A stretch of 22,729 nucleotides of DNA from Methanomassiliicoccales archaeon (GTDB lineage: Archaea; Thermoplasmatota; Thermoplasmata; Methanomassiliicoccales; JACIVX01), in assembly GCA_024464195.1 (NCBI GenBank), contig JANHAK010000003.1, positions 1-22,729 on the forward strand, read 5' to 3'. The position numbers and the translations under genes were made by a program. Below are positions 1 through 8,158 of this stretch, in pieces. Numbering within the stretch: position 1 is the stretch's first letter; each line of letters starts with the position of its first letter. The notes beneath the pieces were generated by a model. That model made no database searches. It saw only the letters and a list, made by a program, of their open reading frames with translations, and had not been told where the DNA came from.

Positions 1-26
1 AGGTACAATAAATGGGGGGAGTTGAT

Positions 27-341
27 ATGTGGGATAAAGTCAAGTTAAAGGCCCTCATGGAACAGTACGAGGAGGAGTTGAAGAAGCTCGCTCAAGAGAC
101 GAATGAAAACATCAAGACAACAATCAAAAAAATAGAGAGAACGAGCGAAGAGATTCTTAAGGAGCTGGTAAAAGAGAGTAAGGAAGCTGAAGAAAACGTG
201 AGAAGGACGGCTAAGAAAATCATTAATGATGTCAAGCAGGAAACCCCTCAAATCATCGAGAATTTACGGGCCATGGAACAGGTTATGAAGAAGCAAATTG
301 AACGCATCGAAGAAGACTTGAAGAAGTTGTTGAGCGAATAA
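27..341 (+). CDS. small charged coiled-coil protein, unknown function
   Basis: This encodes about 104 residues that are almost entirely Lys/Glu-rich amphipathic helix with regularly spaced Leu and Ile. It has no Cys, no signal peptide and no membrane segment, so it should be a soluble, extended coiled coil. An upstream in-frame ATG at 12 exists, but a GGGGGAG ribosome site lies six bases before the ATG at 27, which makes 27 the better start. The stop codon is at 339-341, directly before a TATA box that serves the next gene (hsp20). Its position at the head of a chaperone cluster suggests a stress or scaffold role, but this is only context. I do not recognise a named family. Phasin-like or other low-complexity helical proteins would look similar. 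Confidence 0.6.
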   Translation: MWDKVKLKALMEQYEEELKKLAQETNENIKTTIKKIERTSEEILKELVKESKEAEENVRRTAKKIINDVKQETPQIIENLRAMEQVMKKQIERIEEDLKKLLSE

Positions 342-349
342 TTTATATA
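342..349 (+). promoter_or_regulatory. TATA box of the hsp20 promoter
   Basis: TTTATATA directly follows the stop codon of the coiled-coil gene. Archaeal transcription normally starts about 25-27 bases downstream of the box centre, which predicts a start near 370-373 and a leader of about 60 nt before the hsp20 ATG at 431. The leader contains a 25-bp palindrome (375-399) and a GGAGGTG ribosome site (419-425). Confidence 0.55.
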
Positions 350-374
350 GATGTTCTGTTCTATTATAATTAGT

Positions 375-399
375 AACCTCGAGTTGATAACTCGAGGTT
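375..399. promoter_or_regulatory. perfect 25-bp palindrome at the hsp20 transcription start
   Basis: Two perfect 11-bp arms, AACCTCGAGTT and AACTCGAGGTT, flank a 3-base centre (GAT). The element lies about 30 bases after the TATA box, so it overlaps or just follows the predicted transcription start. That is where archaeal repressors such as heat-shock regulators bind. As RNA it could fold into a tight hairpin, but it ends 19 bases before the ribosome site and would not mask it. It is followed by TAAAAAA rather than a T run, so an intrinsic terminator on the plus strand is less likely. Confidence 0.5.
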
Positions 400-430
400 G
401 TAAAAAATCCACGAAAATGGAGGTGGTCGC

Positions 431-910
431 ATGAGAAAAGGAGAGCGAGAGGGTATCGTTCCACGATCTTATTGGGGACCACTTAGCCTATTGGATGAAA
501 TGGAAAGAATGCTCGACGATCTGAGAATGGGATGGGGTGAATCCTGGTTCCCGTCCTTGCCGATATTCAGCGGCGGCTTTGAACGCATCCCAGCAGTCGA
601 CATCAAGGATGCCGGTGACAAATACATTGTTCAAGCAGAGCTGCCAGGGATCAGAAAAGATGATGTTGAAATTGAAATTGTCGACAACATGCTAGAAATT
701 AGGGCGAAGAAAGAGGAGGAAAAAGAGGAGAAAGGCGTTGGCTATGTCCGCAGGGAGAGAGGTCGACTCTCGTTCTACAGGAGAATTCCGATGTATGAGG
801 ACATAGATCCAGACAAAATCGAGGCAAAGATGGAGGACGGGGTCCTGGAGATCGCCCTTCCCAAGCTCAGAAAGGTCGAGGAAAAGCGAAAGAAAGTGGA
901 GGTTAAATAA
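431..910 (+). CDS. Hsp20/alpha-crystallin small heat-shock protein
   Basis: This is a 159-residue small heat-shock protein, a cytoplasmic ATP-independent holdase that keeps unfolding proteins soluble. The alpha-crystallin domain spans roughly residues 52-145, with the family signatures DKYIVQAELPGIRKDDVEIE and, near its end, DGVLEIALPK. The N-terminal arm is short and rich in Trp, Met and Leu. The tail ends in V-E-V-K, matching the I/V-x-I/V motif used to join dimers into oligomers. GGAGGTG six bases before the ATG sets the start. Its own TATA box and a palindromic element lie upstream. cdc48 follows after 38 bases. It is probably heat-inducible, inferred from family and promoter structure. 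Confidence 0.93.
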   Translation: MRKGEREGIVPRSYWGPLSLLDEMERMLDDLRMGWGESWFPSLPIFSGGFERIPAVDIKDAGDKYIVQAELPGIRKDDVEIEIVDNMLEIRAKKEEEKEEKGVGYVRRERGRLSFYRRIPMYEDIDPDKIEAKMEDGVLEIALPKLRKVEEKRKKVEVK

Positions 911-932
911 AACCTCCATCCTATTATTTTAA
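898..932 (+). terminator. terminator- or attenuator-like hairpin between hsp20 and cdc48
   Basis: GGAGGTT (898-904) and AACCTCC (911-917) form a perfect 7-bp stem with a 6-base loop that contains the hsp20 stop codon. A T-rich stretch (CTATTATTTTAA, 921-932) follows. This resembles an intrinsic terminator and could let only part of the transcripts continue into cdc48. The T-rich part could equally be a weak TATA box for cdc48. Confidence 0.35.
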
Positions 933-945
933 GGGAGCGAACTGA

Positions 946-3132
<2,187 letters not shown>

Positions 3133-3137
3133 TCACG

Positions 3138-3647
3138 ATGGCAAAGGATAAGAGGAGAAGGGACTGGGACGACTTCTTCGGTGATTTTGATGAAGAATTC
3201 GAAGAAATGCGCCGGCGGATCGAGAGGATCATGGAGAGACTGATGAGTGGAGAAGTACCACTGGAAAGGGAGCCGATGATCTACGGATTTTCAATGAGAA
3301 TCGGCCCCGACGGAAAACCGAGGATCCAGGAATTTGGAAACACGATCCGTAGAAAAGAGGAGGTCGCAAAGAGAGAGCCATTAACAGATATCATCGAGGA
3401 GGCGGACAAGGTCAGGATTATCGTTGAACTGCCAGGTGTCGAGAAAGAGGATATCAAACTAAATGCGACGGAGGATTCTCTCGATATCGAAGTGGACAAC
3501 CCTGACAGACGATTTGAGAAACGTATTGAACTTCCATGCGAGGTCGATCCCGATAGCGCAAAGGCGACGTACAAGAATGGTGTTTTGGAGATCCTACTGA
3601 AAAGGGCAAAAGTAAAAGAGAAAGGTAAGGAGATCAGAATCGAATAG
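3138..3647 (+). CDS. second, archaeal-type Hsp20 with extended N-terminal region
   Basis: This 169-residue protein belongs to the archaeal Hsp20 subgroup that carries a segment of the type YGFSMRIGPDGKPRIQEFGN (about residues 52-71) before the alpha-crystallin domain (about 80-165). The domain shows KVRIIVELPGVEKEDIK and NGVLEILLKR. The tail ends in I-R-I-E, an I-x-I oligomerisation motif. The N-terminus is very acidic and basic (RRRDWDDFFGDFDEEFEEM). GAGGTGA overlapping the cdc48 stop codon acts as ribosome site for the ATG at 3138, five bases after that stop, so the two genes are probably co-transcribed and translationally coupled. I recall a cdc48-hsp20 pair in the Archaeoglobus heat-shock operon controlled by HSR1. 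That regulator is not present here. Confidence 0.9.
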   Translation: MAKDKRRRDWDDFFGDFDEEFEEMRRRIERIMERLMSGEVPLEREPMIYGFSMRIGPDGKPRIQEFGNTIRRKEEVAKREPLTDIIEEADKVRIIVELPGVEKEDIKLNATEDSLDIEVDNPDRRFEKRIELPCEVDPDSAKATYKNGVLEILLKRAKVKEKGKEIRIE

Positions 3648-3659
3648 GACAATCGGGTC

Positions 3660-3680
3660 TGTGATCGCTCAACGATCACA
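3660..3680. other. 8-bp inverted repeat downstream of hsp20-2
   Basis: TGTGATCG and CGATCACA flank CTCAA. No T run follows, so this is not a classical terminator. It lies 12 bases after the hsp20-2 stop codon and about 46 bases before the TATA box of the next gene, so it may be an RNA 3'-end structure or an operator. Confidence 0.3.
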
Positions 3681-3725
3681 TGACCTTCCAGACATCTCAA
3701 AAATGTACCTAGAATTGAGCAAGAC

Positions 3726-3732
3726 TTATATA
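3726..3732 (+). promoter_or_regulatory. TATA box for a leaderless HTH regulator mRNA
   Basis: TTATATA is centred 26 bases before the GTG start at 3755, with no Shine-Dalgarno between. The spacing puts the transcription start at or next to the first base of the start codon, so the mRNA is predicted to be leaderless. Confidence 0.6.
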
Positions 3733-3754
3733 GAAGCTCGCCCTGTTTACAATT

Positions 3755-4711
3755 GTGCAGAGAGGAGAGCTCATCGAAGGCGTCAGAGGCATTTTGGCTA
3801 AAGCGGGATTCTACGTCTCAAAACCTATCGTCATGAGGAGCATCAGCTTCGACATCGTCGCCCGGAGAGATGAGACGCTCCTCATCATCAAGGTTCTCAG
3901 CAACGTCGATGCTTTTTCGAAAGAAAATGCCGAAGAAATAAAAGTGCTCGCTGAAGCACTTCAGGCTTCTCCTTTGCTCATTGGTGAAAAATCCGGCTCC
4001 GGAGATATCGAGGAGGGGATTGTTTACTCACGATTTGGCGTCCCCATTATTTCAATAGAAACTCTCTCAGACTATCTCCTCGAGGGCGTTCCCCCATTTA
4101 TCTTTGCAGCTCCGGGAGGACTTTACGTACGCCTGGATAGCGAATTACTAAGATCGATTAGAGAAGAGAGAAATATCAGCCTCGGTACATTAGCCGAGGT
4201 AGCAGGTGTCTCAAGGAGAACGATTAAGATGTACGAATCCGGCATGGGCGCAATGATCGATGTCGCACTTAAGCTCGAAGAGTTCCTCGGAGAATTTCTC
4301 GTTCTACCGCTTGATCCATTTAAATACGCATCTGAAACGAGCGGGCCCCAGATTGATCTCAGCGAAATGGATGATTTAAGCCGAGAGGTTTTCATGCTAC
4401 TCAGCAAGCTGGGATACTCTGTTGTACCAACGGTGCGGTGCCCGTTCGAAGCTTTGACGAAAGATGATCGGACTTTGATTTTGACGGGTGTAGGAAGAGA
4501 CGAAACAAAGCTCGTCGAAAAAGCATGTATCGTCGGGGATATCTCGAAGATCACCGAGAAGAAATCGGTGATATTCTTGAGAAGAGCGAAATCAAGACAG
4601 AATATTGGTGGAGCGGCGATTATTGGTAAAGATGAGTTGAAGAAACTTAATGAGTCGGAAAAACTTTTTGAACTGGTTATTACGCGTTGTGGGATTAATG
4701 AGAAGAGTTGA
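3755..4711 (+). CDS. archaeal HTH-type transcriptional regulator (COG1395-like)
   Basis: This 318-residue cytoplasmic protein has an N-terminal alpha/beta region of about 130 residues resembling a restriction-endonuclease-like fold, a Cro/C1-type helix-turn-helix at about residues 132-166 (core LGTLAEVAGVSRRTIKMYES), and a C-terminal region of about 120 residues. This architecture and length match the conserved archaeal 'putative HTH-type transcriptional regulatory protein' family, whose targets are largely unknown. The GTG start is supported by a TATA box 26 bases upstream. The 3' end overlaps the next gene by 14 bases, so the two are probably translated as a pair. Confidence 0.8.
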   Translation: MQRGELIEGVRGILAKAGFYVSKPIVMRSISFDIVARRDETLLIIKVLSNVDAFSKENAEEIKVLAEALQASPLLIGEKSGSGDIEEGIVYSRFGVPIISIETLSDYLLEGVPPFIFAAPGGLYVRLDSELLRSIREERNISLGTLAEVAGVSRRTIKMYESGMGAMIDVALKLEEFLGEFLVLPLDPFKYASETSGPQIDLSEMDDLSREVFMLLSKLGYSVVPTVRCPFEALTKDDRTLILTGVGRDETKLVEKACIVGDISKITEKKSVIFLRRAKSRQNIGGAAIIGKDELKKLNESEKLFELVITRCGINEKS

Positions 4712-5324
4712 AATCAACGGCGCGACAATCGATGTCCTGCCAGTTGTTAAGGGTCTTGTCTCCGAAGAGTCTGCCGTCGAGAGGGTTTTTGAGCTTGTTA
4801 GGCCTGAGGTTGTCGGAATTTCGATATCTCCTGAAGAACTCGAAGGTCTTAGGAAGAAAGAAGACTACGATAAGTATGAGCCAAGTGATCTTGAGGTCGC
4901 TTATGGAGATCTCCTATCAACGTTTGGAATGGTGAAGATTCCGCCACCCTGCTACGTCAAAGCGCTTGAACTGAGCGAAAGAAAGGGAATCACCATCGTT
5001 GCAATTGATATGTGTGAGGAACATTATACAGATGTATATTGCAACTGTGTCGGGGCGATCGACCTACTTCGAGAATCATTTTTCGTCAGGAGACTTACCA
5101 GGAAGAAATTTGACCTTTCATCCCCGCGAAACTTCGTTCTTGATTGGGACAGAAAGGTCAATGCCTCGAATGGATTCAAGAAACTCTCGCAGATGAGGGA
5201 GCAATACATGACAGAGAGGATCATTCAGATGGCTTCTATCCACAGGAAAATCCTCGCCGTTGTTGAATGTGAAAGAGCTGATGGCATTGTGATGAATTTA
5301 GAGAAGATGGCATCACGAGGCTAA
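4698..5324 (+). CDS. degenerate TraB/PrgY-like domain protein
   Basis: This is a 208-residue soluble protein. The pattern follows the TraB superfamily: an initial strand-loop, a helix before RPEVVGISISPEELEGL (where TraB proteins have PDVVAVELDPxRxxxL), a central ITIVAIDM strand, and near the end REQYMTERIIQMA followed by KILAVVECERADGI (where TraB has kVVAVVGAGHVxGI). The motif positions GTxH and GAGH are changed (G-A-T-I and E-C-E-R), so a TraB-type active site appears lost. Another in-frame start, GTG at 4689, is possible. The gene overlaps the end of the HTH regulator by 14 bases, which argues for coupled expression and perhaps a shared function. The family call is by eye from pattern and remains moderate. 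Confidence 0.6.
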   Translation: MRRVEINGATIDVLPVVKGLVSEESAVERVFELVRPEVVGISISPEELEGLRKKEDYDKYEPSDLEVAYGDLLSTFGMVKIPPPCYVKALELSERKGITIVAIDMCEEHYTDVYCNCVGAIDLLRESFFVRRLTRKKFDLSSPRNFVLDWDRKVNASNGFKKLSQMREQYMTERIIQMASIHRKILAVVECERADGIVMNLEKMASRG

Positions 5325-5431
5325 TAATTCGCTAATCATCTAAAGTATCCTTTCTTGTATCTACAGCTCGCGAAGAACATACTTGAGTATTCCCGGAATG
5401 AGCCTCTTATCACTTGATCAAACTCTCAGCG

Positions 5432-5650
5432 ATGAATCAAATCCTTCAGCACCTTAATGGAAAAAAAGGAAGAACGCTTCATCGCTCTTCATCGAGAGTG
5501 CTCGTTTTGAGTGATATTTTATCGGCGCTTGAGGACTCGGCGAAGGCATATCCGTGCCGATGGATCGTAATAAGACTGGTCGAAGAGTACGGGTCCGAGA
5601 AAAAAGTCAAGATCTACTTTCTGACGTCTGCCAGCCTAGAAGGAGCATAG
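5432..5650 (+). CDS. small hypothetical protein
   Basis: This ORF encodes 72 residues with a balanced, globular-looking composition: an alternating hydrophobic strand (RVLVLSDILSAL), then CRWIVIRLVEEYGSEKKVKIYFLTS, which reads like a helix followed by a strand. Codon use is like that of its neighbours. No ribosome site is seen. A weak TATA-like CTTATC lies about 24 bases upstream of the ATG, compatible with a leaderless mRNA. A TTG at 5414 is an alternative start. I do not recognise a family. It could also be the surviving tail of a larger decayed gene, because the following 730 bases look degraded. Confidence 0.4.
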   Translation: MNQILQHLNGKKGRTLHRSSSRVLVLSDILSALEDSAKAYPCRWIVIRLVEEYGSEKKVKIYFLTSASLEGA

Positions 5651-6381
5651 AGAACTAATTGATTTTCCCCTTCGGAAGAATTGCAATCACCGATTGTCAC
5701 AGAAGAGGAAGTGATGATTGTTTTGGAGCCACTGAAGAAATTTTGTGACATTTCTTGCATTACTATTGCAGGACATCTTCACACTGGAATTAATCTCAGA
5801 AGAAGAGAAAAAAATGACACGATCAAGCAGAATGACGGGAATCCCTGCTTTTTACATTTCGGGAGGGGGTCTTGCTTCACTATTTTTGGTTCAGCTGCAT
5901 TTGCACTCATATTTTTTGGTAAGCTTTAGTCATCGATCCACGACATTGTTGAAAATATTTTCATTAGAATTTCCGCTCAAGAGTCACTCCCTCGGTACAA
6001 TTTAAAGATGACTCTCGATGTTCGCTGATATCAAAGAAACCATCAACCAGTCTGCAATCGAAATCGCTTGTGAAAGCAGTAAGCTTGAAAGTCATCGGGA
6101 AAGAGAGATTTGATTCTGTTCGAATAAATAATGCAATGTGTCTGAGAATGTTGTAGGTTTCTTTTCTGATCTTTAGAAAAGATCAAAGGAAATGACGATC
6201 GCCATGTGAAAGGGAGATGCCATTGCCCACAAATGGATTAACGAAGGCGCAACTACCAGTACTCGACCTCGTGTTGACAGGTGACATGAAGAAACTCAAT
6301 GGCATTCAAACTGAAAGAGGAGGCACACTTCCTTTTGTATTTGCGTACGAAAAAGACCATATGCAATGAAGAAACAAGAAG
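5651..6381. other. gene-poor stretch, possible gene remnants
   Basis: No convincing intact gene is visible over about 730 bases in an otherwise densely coded window. The plus strand holds two overlapping ORFs of 82-86 residues in different frames (5681-5929 and 5745-6005). The second, read from ATG 5814, includes the phrase TGIPAFYISGGGLASLF. A 31-residue piece starts at 6018 and a 50-residue piece at 6217. Reading frame changes between the pieces, and each lacks a good ribosome site at normal spacing. This looks like eroded coding sequence or a long untranslated region. A 7-bp inverted repeat (GATCTTT-AGA-AAAGATC) lies near 6169-6185. Confidence 0.4.
6217..6369 (+). pseudogene. short ORF, possible C-terminal gene remnant
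   Basis: Fifty residues from ATG 6217 to TGA 6367-6369, ending in GGTLPFVFAYEKDHMQ. The composition looks protein-like rather than random, but AGGGAG directly abuts the ATG with no spacer. The upstream frame is closed shortly before, so there is no room for a full domain. It may be the last exon-like scrap of a decayed gene, or noise. It runs convergent to cobO, ending 12 bases before that gene's stop codon. Confidence 0.22.
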
Positions 6382-6909
6382 TCAATATTCAATCCCTTCT
6401 CGTGCTTTCGTACCATCATCGTAAGGATGCTTTACCGACTTCATTTCTGTCACGAGATCGGCAATATTGATCAGTACTTCTGGTGCGTTGCGCCCAGTAA
6501 GTACAACATCAATTTTGGGATTGCGTTTTCTCAAAAGTTCAACCACATCATTGACATCGATTAACCCAAAATCGATTGCAACGCATATTTCATCCAGGAT
6601 AACGAGGTCAAAAAGACCTGAGGTGAGTGCTTCTTGGGCAAACACCATGCCCTTTGCGGCCTCTTCAAGATCCTCTTTCTGGTGTTTTCCCTTCACCACG
6701 AATGCACCAGTTCCGAACTGTCTAAGCGTTACGGCATCGAACTTTTTGATCGCTTTGACCTCTCCACATTCCTCGCAACGTTTCATGAACTGAACGATGC
6801 AAATGCGCTTTCCGTGTCCCGCTGCCCTCATTGCGAGGCCGAAAGCCGCTGTCGTCTTTCCTTTTCCATCCCCAGTATATAAGATAACGAGGCCCGACAG
6901 ATTCAACAC
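6382..6909 (-). CDS. cobO: corrinoid adenosyltransferase, CobO/CobA/BtuR family
   Basis: This 175-residue cytoplasmic enzyme transfers the adenosyl group from ATP to Co(I) corrinoids, giving adenosylcobamides for de novo synthesis or salvage. The family P-loop GDGKGKTTAA starts at residue 13. Later motifs include CIVQFMK (strand 2), FDLVILDEIC (Walker B-like) and VVLTGRNAPE, all in the usual order and at the usual length. The start is unclear: GAGGAGG (6909-6915) is a strong ribosome site, but the GTG at 6909 overlaps it and the TTG at 6906 is only two bases away. CTG at 6900 has ideal spacing. No ATG is available. No other cobamide gene is next to it; it is convergent with the gene-poor region and divergent from the CYTH gene. 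Confidence 0.92.
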   Translation of the reverse strand: MLNLSGLVILYTGDGKGKTTAAFGLAMRAAGHGKRICIVQFMKRCEECGEVKAIKKFDAVTLRQFGTGAFVVKGKHQKEDLEEAAKGMVFAQEALTSGLFDLVILDEICVAIDFGLIDVNDVVELLRKRNPKIDVVLTGRNAPEVLINIADLVTEMKSVKHPYDDGTKAREGIEY

Positions 6910-7037
6910 CTCCTCAGAATTGGCATTAACTTTGGCTTAATTAAGATCATTCATGAACCATGATTTTTAACTAGGCAGGAAAGAGACTAATTCCAAAAAG
7001 TAGAATGATAAGAGCCAATATGTTTGTCAGGTCAACA

Positions 7038-7045
7038 TTATTTAT
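7038..7045 (+). promoter_or_regulatory. TATA box for a leaderless CYTH-protein mRNA
   Basis: TTATTTAT is centred about 28 bases before the ATG at 7070. No Shine-Dalgarno is present in between, so the transcript is predicted to begin at or next to the ATG. Confidence 0.5.
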
Positions 7046-7069
7046 TTCTTCAATACATTCTTTACAAAC

Positions 7070-7597
7070 ATGCTGGAAATCGAAGTCAAGTCTTATTCCG
7101 ACAATATTGCCCTGATCAAATCTCAACTCGAGTCGATGGGCGCTCTAAGAGTCGGTACCACAAAGCAAATCGATATTTATTTCTCTCATCCTTGTCGAGA
7201 ATTCTCGGTGACAGATGAGGCTCTCCGTATTAGAAAAGAAGGGGGTCATTGCACACTCGCTTACAAAGGACCAAAAATCGATTTAGAAACGAAGACACGC
7301 GATGAGATTGAAGTTGAGGTTTCTGACTGTGAACAGATTGCTTCAATTCTCAAGAAGCTAGGTTTTAATATCGCTGGCAAAGTTGTGAAAGAAAGAACAG
7401 TATATAGGAATGCGTCACTCGTTGTCTGTCTTGATGAAGTCGAAGATCTAGGAAGTTTTGTTGAGATTGAATACGCAGGTGAAGATCTCGAAGAGGGAAA
7501 AAGAGAGATTCTCTCGATGATGAATAAGCTCCATCTAAGCGGCAATGAGCGGCGATCCTATCTCGAATTACTATTAAATAAAAAACAAGGGAAATAG
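7070..7597 (+). CDS. cyaB: CYTH-domain protein (class IV adenylate cyclase / triphosphatase family)
   Basis: This 175-residue protein spans the CYTH triphosphate-tunnel fold. The signature ExExK is E3-E5-K7. Further motifs are the basic pair ALRIRK, the strand CTLAYKGPK, TRDEIEVEV, a second basic strand RTVYR, and VVCLDEVEDLGSFVEIE carrying the acidic metal-binding residues. The family includes thiamine triphosphatase, inorganic triphosphatase and class IV (CyaB) adenylate cyclase. Sequence alone does not separate these, and the archaeal physiological substrate is uncertain. The ATG has a TATA box 28 bases upstream and no ribosome site. The gene is monocistronic and convergent with the next minus-strand gene. 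Confidence 0.88.
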   Translation: MLEIEVKSYSDNIALIKSQLESMGALRVGTTKQIDIYFSHPCREFSVTDEALRIRKEGGHCTLAYKGPKIDLETKTRDEIEVEVSDCEQIASILKKLGFNIAGKVVKERTVYRNASLVVCLDEVEDLGSFVEIEYAGEDLEEGKREILSMMNKLHLSGNERRSYLELLLNKKQGK

Positions 7598-7691
7598 AAA
7601 AATCATTTAAATGAAAATAAATGATAAAAGAAGCGCATTTTTGACTTGGATAGAGATAGCCAGTAACAAAACTCAGCTACTCTAATCAAGC

Positions 7692-7943
7692 TTACATCGA
7701 CGATATTTTCTCTACGATGAACGCCTTGATCTGTGGATCATCCGGTATGGTAAGAGATTTCTTGAATCTCTCGGAGCCATCAGGAAGATAATAGCCCCTC
7801 GAAAGCGAGATAAATTCATTCTCGCCGTCTTCAGTGATCGCCTTTTTTCTGGCGATTTCAATGAAGTTGTTTCTACCGAAGGGTATCTTCTCAGCGCTTA
7901 TCGTCACGAATTCAACCTTCTTGCCCGATACTTCATCATCCAT
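7692..7943 (-). CDS. small conserved-looking protein with PC4-like pattern
   Basis: This encodes 83 residues. AGGAGG five bases before the ATG at 7943 makes this start clear; a longer reading frame upstream is not needed. The protein has strands FVTISAEKIPFG and NNFIEIARKKAI, then EFISLSRGYYLPDG, KKSLTIPDD and a closing helix IKAFIVEKI. This four-strand-plus-helix pattern, with YY-x-x-DG and KK-S-L-T, resembles the PC4/Sub1 single-stranded DNA-binding fold (strand, YYxDxDGE, KKGISL, helix). That comparison is from memory of the pattern, so the family call is tentative. A TATA-like element lies about 46 bases upstream. Confidence 0.6.
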   Translation of the reverse strand: MDDEVSGKKVEFVTISAEKIPFGRNNFIEIARKKAITEDGENEFISLSRGYYLPDGSERFKKSLTIPDDPQIKAFIVEKISSM

Positions 7944-7985
7944 TTTTAGCCTCCTGATCGGCTTGTCCCAAAAGGTTCGGATACC

Positions 7986-7993
7986 TAATAAAA
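7986..7993 (-). promoter_or_regulatory. TATA box for the 83-residue protein gene
   Basis: On the minus strand this reads TTTTATTA, centred about 46 bases before the ATG at 7943. It predicts a leader of about 20 nt that contains the AGGAGG ribosome site. Confidence 0.4.
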
Positions 7994-8158
7994 GTTTCCA
8001 CAAAATAACAATTTTCAATCTGGCTTTTTTCCATTTGGCATATCGGTTGGCAGAGATACGACCTGATCAAGCACAACTTTCCGAACTAGAGATAGGCTAG
8101 AAGAAGATATCGAGATGAGAACCGACAAGTAGAAATATTAACCTGAAAATTGAAAGCT

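Noticed and set aside
375..399. Palindrome as intrinsic terminator of the coiled-coil gene
   Set aside because: On the plus strand it is followed by TAAAAAA rather than a T run, and it lies downstream of a TATA box that serves hsp20. Regulation of hsp20 is the better explanation.
3660..3680. Intrinsic terminator after hsp20-2
   Set aside because: The stem is good but no T-rich tail follows; kept only as an inverted repeat.
5651..6381. Transposon or CRISPR in the gene-poor stretch
   Set aside because: No terminal inverted repeats, direct repeats, transposase motifs or regularly spaced repeats are visible.
7070..7597. Firm adenylate cyclase assignment for the CYTH gene
   Set aside because: The CYTH fold is shared by triphosphatases and cyclases; the visible residues do not decide between them.
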